Shown: piece after piece, positions 1-4,107 of the stretch
Numbering within the stretch: position 1 is the first letter of the stretch
How the letters are laid out: every line of letters starts with the position of its first letter
Source: Desulfobacterales bacterium
GTDB lineage: Bacteria; Desulfobacterota; Desulfobacteria; Desulfobacterales; Desulfobacteraceae
DNA: 6,332 nt
Assembly (NCBI GenBank): GCA_022361095.1
Contig: JAKSBO010000743.1
Span: forward strand, 1 to 6,332
Direction: 5' to 3'
Position numbers and translations under genes: made by a program
The notes under the pieces: model-generated
Seen by the model: the letters and a program-made list of their open reading frames with translations, nothing else
What the model was told of the DNA's origin: nothing
Database searches by the model: none

Positions 1-566
1 ATCTCCTCATCCGGCGTCTTGTTTATTTTCAAGTTAATGATATGATTTTTCAGCTCTTTTTTCCACAGGGGCTTAAGGCCTGATGTGTCCGGGATAAAGG
101 GTTTGTGTTCATAGTCAATGACAAGGGTCTCGTCTTTGGTAAAATCAATCCGGGTTTGCCAGGATTTGGCTAATTTAAGAATATACTCCAGGCGCTCTTC
201 GCTGCGGGCCTGGTAAAGGTTGAAAATTTCAAAGGCCGGCCCAAGGTTTCCCGCTTTTACATATTTATACATCAGCTGTTTCAACGGTGCATATTCATCC
301 AGGTCCGCCTGGGTCAGAAGGTGTCTGCCCGGATCCAGGGATTTGATATACCGGTCAAAGACCAGAACAGACATATTTTTATCCAGTTTTTTCCCGGTAT
401 AATGATCCCGTTCAAGGGCATTGACAATGGCAATGCACCGTTTGGACTGCTCATTTTGAAATGTCAGTTCGTCAATTTGTGCATGGCAAAGCGGGGCACA
501 ATAAAGAAGTGCAGAGATAATTAGCGCGGCCCAAAGCCTGTGGCCAAATTTATTAATCTGTATCAT
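1..566 (-). CDS. prc: Tail-specific (C-terminal processing) protease Prc/Tsp, N-terminal part, cut by left edge
   Basis: The frame is open from ATG at 566-564 to the window edge, giving 188 residues of a protein usually near 650-700. Prc is a periplasmic serine protease that degrades or trims proteins from their C-termini, including peptidoglycan enzymes in E. coli. Residues 1-29 look like a Sec signal peptide: basic start, hydrophobic core at about 11-26, likely cleavage after CHA (27-29). C23 is not in a good lipobox. Residues 35-188 match the helical N-terminal Tsp domain, with the landmarks FDRYIKSLDP (70-79), AFEIFNLYQ (111-119), an RxEERL stretch (121-126) and a LWKKELKN segment (167-174). 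The PDZ domain and Ser/Lys catalytic pair lie beyond the window. The start overlaps the rbgA 3' end by 14 nt. An AGAGGA lies about 14 nt upstream, rather far for a good Shine-Dalgarno, so translational coupling is likely. The family call is firm; the C-terminal part is unseen. Confidence 0.88.
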   Translation of the reverse strand, partial: MIQINKFGHRLWAALIISALLYCAPLCHAQIDELTFQNEQSKRCIAIVNALERDHYTGKKLDKNMSVLVFDRYIKSLDPGRHLLTQADLDEYAPLKQLMYKYVKAGNLGPAFEIFNLYQARSEERLEYILKLAKSWQTRIDFTKDETLVIDYEHKPFIPDTSGLKPLWKKELKNHIINLKINKTPDEE

Positions 567-1404
567 GGTCTATATTTATATCCTCTGGTGTTTCAAAACT
601 GATCCGGCCAAGCCTGCCGGATCTAAGGTCTCTGATAATCAGTTGTGACGCTTTTTGATAATCGACATGTCCGCCTTTTTTTAGACATCCCCGGGCAGCG
701 CCCACCGATTCAATGAGTGTCTGGGGGTCGCCGGGCAAGGGATCTAAAAACGGGTAACGCTCAACAAGGCAGTCCGGGTATCGTTCCAGTAAAAACTGTG
801 CGGCAAAATAGGCGATTTCATGGTAGTCAACGGCGGTGTCACTGATGGCACCGGACGCAGCCAGTGCCAGTCCGCGCTGCCTGGGTTCAATCACCGGCCA
901 CAAGATACCCGGGGTATCGTAAATATCAATGTTGCCTTTCAGGCTTGTACGCTGCTGGTGCCGTGTCACAGCCGGTACATTGCCTGTCTTTGCAACTTTC
1001 CGGCCGGCCAGGGTGTTCAAGATCGTGGATTTTCCGGTGTTGGGAATGCCCACCACCATGACTTTGGCTTTCCTGGCCCTGTTCCTGTCTACCTGTGACA
1101 CAAGTGATTCCAAAGCATGTGATGCCTCTTGTGCACGGGTCCCGCAGACGGCGGCAGCCAAAAGTTCCCTGTCCCGGCTAAAATACTCAAGCCAGGCCTG
1201 TGTCGCCTCTGGATCGGCAATATCGGCTTTATTGAGTACTTTCATCCGGTTTTTACCCCTGGCAATTTTCTCCAAAAAGGGATTTGAACTGGACAAGGGC
1301 AGCCTTGCATCTACTATCTCAAACAAGGCATCCACCCTGGAAATGGCACTTTTGAGCTGATTTTTTGTCTCCAGCATATGGCCGGGAAACCACTGGATAT
1401 TCAT
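553..1404 (-). CDS. rbgA: Ribosome biogenesis GTPase RbgA/YlqF
   Basis: This 283-residue protein is a circularly permuted GTPase that acts in late 50S subunit assembly in Bacillus subtilis. The permuted motif order is plain: G4 NKAD at 58-61 precedes G1 GIPNTGKST at 119-127, then a G2-type Thr at about 147 and G3 DTPG at 163-166. The N-terminal signature IQWFPGHM (3-10) carries His9, the position shown to be catalytic in B. subtilis RbgA, and VDAR (31-34) follows. The C-terminal helical domain that contacts the ribosome is present (about 185-270), with the family-typical RGCLKKGG (238-245) and IIRDLRSG.LGR.SFE. Length is normal for the family. The start overlaps the upstream membrane-protein stop by 4 nt (ATGA), and the 3' end overlaps prc by 14 nt, so the gene is certainly within an operon. 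An AGGAAA lies upstream but well spaced from the ATG. Nothing is missing or broken. Confidence 0.95.
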   Translation of the reverse strand: MNIQWFPGHMLETKNQLKSAISRVDALFEIVDARLPLSSSNPFLEKIARGKNRMKVLNKADIADPEATQAWLEYFSRDRELLAAAVCGTRAQEASHALESLVSQVDRNRARKAKVMVVGIPNTGKSTILNTLAGRKVAKTGNVPAVTRHQQRTSLKGNIDIYDTPGILWPVIEPRQRGLALAASGAISDTAVDYHEIAYFAAQFLLERYPDCLVERYPFLDPLPGDPQTLIESVGAARGCLKKGGHVDYQKASQLIIRDLRSGRLGRISFETPEDINIDHDTD

Positions 1405-1649
1405 TTTTCTATTTTTTTAATTTCCTGTTGAAGATTAATGGTTCTATCCGGCGGTAAGGGAGTTGACTCCACACTGTCCCTCTGGAAAAGGTACAGATAT
1501 GAAAAAAGCATTGCAATAATACTGGAACCGATAAAACCGCTCACAGCCAGGGCAATGGTATATCCAATCCAGTTGTAATGGTTGTAATATCCAAAGGCGC
1601 CGCCGGCTGTAAGGCTTAAAATAAATATAAGAGCAAAAATAAAGTTCAT
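1401..1649 (-). CDS. Small two-helix membrane protein, function unknown
   Basis: This 82-residue protein starts at ATG 1649-1647. Two hydrophobic stretches, about 3-20 and 28-54, look like transmembrane helices joined by a short Tyr/Asn/His-containing turn (YYNHYNWIGY). A soluble tail of about 28 residues follows, with PLPPD (65-69) and a charged helix ending EIKKIEK. It could be a hairpin with both ends in the cytoplasm, though topology cannot be fixed by eye. The gene lies 21 nt downstream of suhB and overlaps rbgA by ATGA. That arrangement and its frame-exact fit make it a real gene rather than a chance ORF. No strong Shine-Dalgarno precedes the ATG. I do not recognise a family. Its place between a ribosome-linked phosphatase and a ribosome GTPase gives no clear functional clue. 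Confidence 0.8.
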   Translation of the reverse strand: MNFIFALIFILSLTAGGAFGYYNHYNWIGYTIALAVSGFIGSSIIAMLFSYLYLFQRDSVESTPLPPDRTINLQQEIKKIEK

Positions 1650-1670
1650 AAGTTTATCAAAGTATAAAAG

Positions 1671-2450
1671 TTATGCAGATGCGCAATATTTTGTCAGGAT
1701 ATGGATCAATTCATCATGCAACCCTTTGTTTGAAGCTGCAAAGCCTTTTTCCGGGAATTGCCGGCCGCCTGTAAAATCCGTGACAACGCCACCTGCTTCC
1801 CTTAAAATAACTGTCCCTGCAGCAATATCATAAATATTGAGATTCATTTCCCAAAAGCCGTCCAGGCTGCCCATGGCTGCGTAACAAAGATCCAATGCCG
1901 CAGATCCGAACCGTCTGACATCCCGAAGTTTTGGCACAATTTCATTAAAAATAGGCAGGTTGTTGTCTTTGAGTCCGGCTCTCAGGCACGCAAAGCCCGT
2001 TGCCATGACGGCGTTGTCAAGCTTTTGGGTGTCAGAAACATGGATCGGGGTGCTGCCTGCAAATGCACCTTTGCCTTCTTCAGCATAAAACAGCTGGCCG
2101 GTTGCCGGGGCATAGACCACGCCGAGCACCAGTTCTCCCGCTTTTTCCAGGGCAATGCTGATACTGTAAAAAGGCAGTCGGTGGACAAAAGATGTGGTGC
2201 CGTCTATGGGGTCAATGATCCACTTGAATCCGCTTTTTGCCCGGACAACCCCGTACTCTTCTCCCTGGATACCATGGTCAGGGTACCGTTCAAGGATTGC
2301 CTTGACCAGAAACGCCTCTACCTTTTTGTCTGTTTGCGTGACAATATCTTTGTCTGATTTGAATTCAAGGTCATGGGAGGTCAGTTTTTTTTGGCCTTCC
2401 AGGCAAAGCGTCCCTGCTTCAAGGACCAAGTTTTTTATAAAGGCAATCAA
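1671..2450 (-). CDS. suhB: Inositol monophosphatase family protein (SuhB-like)
   Basis: This 259-residue protein belongs to the metal-dependent sugar-phosphatase superfamily that hydrolyses inositol-1-phosphate or related phosphomonoesters. In E. coli SuhB also joins the rRNA antitermination complex. Visible motifs are GEE (63-65), DPIDGTT (80-86) with metal ligands expected at Asp80, Ile82 carbonyl and Asp83, and YDIAAG (207-212) with Asp208. The last is usually WDxAAG, so Tyr replaces Trp here. FGSAALDLCYAA (181-192) is also family-typical. Length is normal. The only usable start in frame is TTG at 2450-2448, because a TAA stands six codons upstream (2468-2466). Just before that stop is an ATG with GGAG two bases in front, giving a two-codon frame. 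It is the first gene of the minus-strand operon. The suhB symbol reflects the family; CysQ-, HisN- or fructose-bisphosphatase-like activity cannot be excluded. Confidence 0.85.
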   Translation of the reverse strand: MIAFIKNLVLEAGTLCLEGQKKLTSHDLEFKSDKDIVTQTDKKVEAFLVKAILERYPDHGIQGEEYGVVRAKSGFKWIIDPIDGTTSFVHRLPFYSISIALEKAGELVLGVVYAPATGQLFYAEEGKGAFAGSTPIHVSDTQKLDNAVMATGFACLRAGLKDNNLPIFNEIVPKLRDVRRFGSAALDLCYAAMGSLDGFWEMNLNIYDIAAGTVILREAGGVVTDFTGGRQFPEKGFAASNKGLHDELIHILTKYCASA

Positions 2451-2508
2451 GGTATAAACCGTTTTTTAGCTCATTTCTCCAAAAGATTATTAATACGCAA
2501 GATCGGAT

Positions 2509-2537
2509 ATTATGGCATATTACTTGGCATTTGGAAA
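2509..2537 (-). promoter_or_regulatory. Candidate sigma70-type promoter for the suhB operon
   Basis: Read on the minus strand, a -35-like TTTCCA (2537-2532, 4 of 6 matches to TTGACA) is followed after 17 nt by a -10-like CATAAT (2514-2509, 5 of 6 matches to TATAAT). Transcription would begin near 2502, leaving a leader of about 50 nt before the suhB TTG codon. The leader contains the ATG-AGC-TAA minimal frame. Spacing and position fit, but the region is AT-rich and such matches arise by chance. Confidence 0.4.
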
Positions 2538-2640
2538 TACCCGGCCCATCCATTGGAAAAACATTGGCTCCATTGTTTTAAACGTGCAGGATCAAAATGA
2601 AAAAATACAACTTGCTCCGGCCTTGATTTTTAAAGTGTGA
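2512..2640 (+). CDS. Possible 42-residue small protein, unknown
   Basis: ATG at 2512 opens a 42-codon frame to TGA at 2638-2640. The product begins MAYYLAFGNTRPIHW and ends LAPALIFKV. It has a mixed, globular-looking composition with no obvious signal peptide or transmembrane helix, and its codons (GCC, CGG, CTT, AAA) resemble neighbouring genes. The sequence before the ATG is CGGATATT, the same as before the mltD ATG, and is not a strong Shine-Dalgarno. Its stop lies in the left arm of a following inverted repeat. It is divergent from suhB and overlaps that gene's candidate -10. It may be a real small gene, a remnant of a larger gene, or chance. I recognise no family. Confidence 0.3.
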   Translation: MAYYLAFGNTRPIHWKNIGSIVLNVQDQNEKIQLAPALIFKV

Positions 2641-2679
2641 AATGTAATCATTACCATGATTTTTCTAATCGATTTCACA
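2636..2679 (+). repeat. Nested inverted repeat (TGTGAAAT ... ATTTCACA around AATCAT/ATGATT)
   Basis: The outer arms TGTGAAAT (2636-2643) and ATTTCACA (2672-2679) are perfect reverse complements. Inside them AATCAT (2646-2651) and ATGATT (2656-2661) form a second perfect pair around TACC, and a run of T follows (2660-2664). It sits immediately after the small 42-residue frame, so a weak AT-rich terminator is one reading. A two-site operator is another. The TGTGA/TCACA halves resemble CRP/FNR half-sites but lie too far apart for one canonical site. Confidence 0.5.
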
Positions 2680-2690
2680 ATTTTCGGGAA

Positions 2691-2838
2691 GCTGGTGCCT
2701 GAACGAAAACCTGAAAATTTGTTGAGTACAAGGCGGACCAAGGTTTTAACCCCAGGCATATACATCATATCCCGGGGATTAAAATTTTGACCCAACAAAG
2801 TAATCGGCAATATTTCCGGGTTTCGATAGGGCACAAGC
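2691..2838. repeat. 148-bp imperfect palindrome, possible MITE/REP-like element
   Basis: The stretch reads approximately the same on both strands about an axis near 2764/2765. Paired blocks include GCTGGTGCC (2691-2699) with GGCACAAGC-side sequence ending at 2838, CGAAAACC with GGGTTTCG, GAAAATTTG with its partner near 2810, GTAC/AAGTAAT segments, and AAGGTTTTAACCCC with GGGGATTAAAATTTTG around the centre. By hand about two-thirds of roughly 72 positions pair, with one single-base gap. No ORF of convincing quality lies in it, and nothing codes for a transposase. It ends 35 bp before the mltD ATG. A TTGACC (2787-2792) inside the right arm could act as a -35, but the -10 partner near 2811 (TATTTC) is poor. 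Copy number elsewhere in the genome is unknown from this window. Confidence 0.6.
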
Positions 2839-2873
2839 CAAGGCGCCAACCCCCACACAGCAGCACGGATATT

Positions 2874-4067
2874 ATGAAACGGTCTCTTGTATTCACAGTT
2901 TTTTGGGTAATGTTTACCGCACATGTAACACTGGCGGCAGAAGAAAACTTCCAACCACCTAAATCCGAACCACCAAAGCCTGAAGTGCTTATCTCCGAAA
3001 AGACAAAGTTTGAGTTAACCAAGCCGGAATTAAGCAAATCCGAACCGCCCATGGCCAAGACCCACATTCCCACCCTGGTGGAAATCCTGCGTTTTTCCGG
3101 TGACATCCGCCTTTGTGGAGAAAAAATCCCTTTTACCGACCCCGAAGTCAGGGAACGGCTTGAAAAGGAGATGATGCTGGCCGTATGGAACCGTCCCCAG
3201 GTGATGCTGTGGCTCAAACGGGCCCACCGGTGGTTTCCCCACATCGAAAAAGTGTTAAAAAAGGAAAAGCTGCCTTTGGATTTAAAATATCTGCCCATTG
3301 TGGAAAGTGCGCTTCTCTCCTACGGAGAATCTCCTAAAGGTGCGGTTGGATACTGGCAGTTTATTAAGAGCACAGGTCAAAGATACGGATTGCGCATTGA
3401 TTCAAAGATCGACGAACGCCGGAATATGTTTAAGTCCACAAGGGCTGCCTGCCGCTATCTTAAAAAGCTTTATTCTCAATTTAATTCATACCTGCTGGCC
3501 ATGTCCGCGTATAACATGGGAGAGTATGGCCTGGAAAAGGCCATGGAACGTCAGGATACCCAAGACTTTTTTTCCCTTTACCTGCCCCTGGAGACCCAGC
3601 GGTATATCCTGAAAATGGTTGCGGTTAAGCTGATTTTCTCTAACCCGGAAAAATATGGATTTCATCTTGAACCCCGGGATCTTTATCCGGTATTTACATT
3701 TTCCGAGATAAAACTTTCTACAAAACGTGTTGTGCCGTTATCCATGGTCGCCAAGGCATGTGGCATCTCATTTAAGACCATTAAGGATTATAATCCCCAG
3801 CTTCGGGGATATTATTTGGCCGAAGGCAAAACCACGCTTATGGTACCCAAGGGAAAGCATAAAGGTTTTGAAAAGAAATTTGCCTGGCTTTATAACACTT
3901 TGGTTAAAACACAGCCATCTTCAGTAAGTTACCATGTGGTTAAATCCGGGGAAAGCCTTTCGGCAATTGCGCAAAAATATCATATGTCTCTTTATGGATT
4001 GCTTAAACTGAACAAACTGTCAAAGCGGCATGTCATTCATCCCGGAGATAAATTGCGAGTTAAGTGA
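2874..4067 (+). CDS. mltD: MltD-type lytic transglycosylase with LysM domains
   Basis: This is a 397-residue exported murein hydrolase that cleaves the MurNAc-GlcNAc bond to form 1,6-anhydro ends. The ATG at 2874 is chosen because a Sec signal peptide starts exactly there (MKRS, hydrophobic 5-20, probable cleavage after TLA at 19-21). The frame stays open back to a TTG at 2787, but that part lies largely in a palindromic repeat. No lipobox Cys is present, unlike E. coli MltD. Residues 25-62 form a Pro/Lys/Glu linker with two KSEPP motifs. The catalytic domain covers about 100-265: LPIVESAL with catalytic Glu144, GAVGYWQF (156-163), and SAYNMGE (211-217) in place of the usual AYNxGE. A degenerate LysM-like segment spans about 286-326 (VAKACGIS...DYNPQL), and a clear LysM spans about 353-397 (YHVVKSGESLSAIAQKY). 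The gene stands alone on its strand with a terminator about 50 bp downstream. Family call is firm; the symbol denotes the subfamily. Confidence 0.9.
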   Translation: MKRSLVFTVFWVMFTAHVTLAAEENFQPPKSEPPKPEVLISEKTKFELTKPELSKSEPPMAKTHIPTLVEILRFSGDIRLCGEKIPFTDPEVRERLEKEMMLAVWNRPQVMLWLKRAHRWFPHIEKVLKKEKLPLDLKYLPIVESALLSYGESPKGAVGYWQFIKSTGQRYGLRIDSKIDERRNMFKSTRAACRYLKKLYSQFNSYLLAMSAYNMGEYGLEKAMERQDTQDFFSLYLPLETQRYILKMVAVKLIFSNPEKYGFHLEPRDLYPVFTFSEIKLSTKRVVPLSMVAKACGISFKTIKDYNPQLRGYYLAEGKTTLMVPKGKHKGFEKKFAWLYNTLVKTQPSSVSYHVVKSGESLSAIAQKYHMSLYGLLKLNKLSKRHVIHPGDKLRVK

Positions 4068-4107
4068 TCAAGGCAGCCTAAAGAAGTTTTCCCGGCGGTT
4101 GGATTGT

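Larger units (their letters stand above)
2504..2876. repeat. Exact 11-bp direct repeat pair (CGGATATTATG) bracketing the intergenic structures
   Basis: CGGATATTATG occurs at 2504-2514 and again at 2866-2876. The two copies are 362 bp apart, and identity stops on both sides of the 11 bp. The second copy ends in the mltD start codon; the first ends in the ATG of the small 42-residue frame. The interval contains the small frame, the nested inverted repeat and the 148-bp palindrome. It may be a target-site or recombination duplication, a shared translation-initiation sequence, or chance. Confidence 0.45.

Noticed and set aside
220..524. Two plus-strand open frames opposite prc
   Set aside because: They lie antisense to a frame with clear Tsp-domain similarity and a signal peptide, and their products have no recognisable character.
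820..1360. Plus-strand open frames opposite rbgA, up to 143 codons
   Set aside because: The minus strand carries intact GTPase motifs in permuted order, so these are shadows of coding composition.
2636..2679. Canonical CRP-type site
   Set aside because: The TGTGA and TCACA halves are separated by far more than the 6 bp of a single site; kept only as an inverted repeat.
2787..2816. mltD promoter with TTGACC as -35
   Set aside because: The -35 is fair, but the hexamer at the right distance (TATTTC or ATATTT) is a poor -10, so it is mentioned but not called.
2787..2873. N-terminal extension of mltD to a TTG start at 2787
   Set aside because: The extra 29 residues lie mostly in the palindromic repeat and would bury the obvious signal peptide that begins at 2874.
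2592..3298. Minus-strand open frames crossing the palindrome and the mltD 5' half
   Set aside because: They run antisense to the mltD signal peptide and linker or through the inverted repeat, and show no domain or plausible start.
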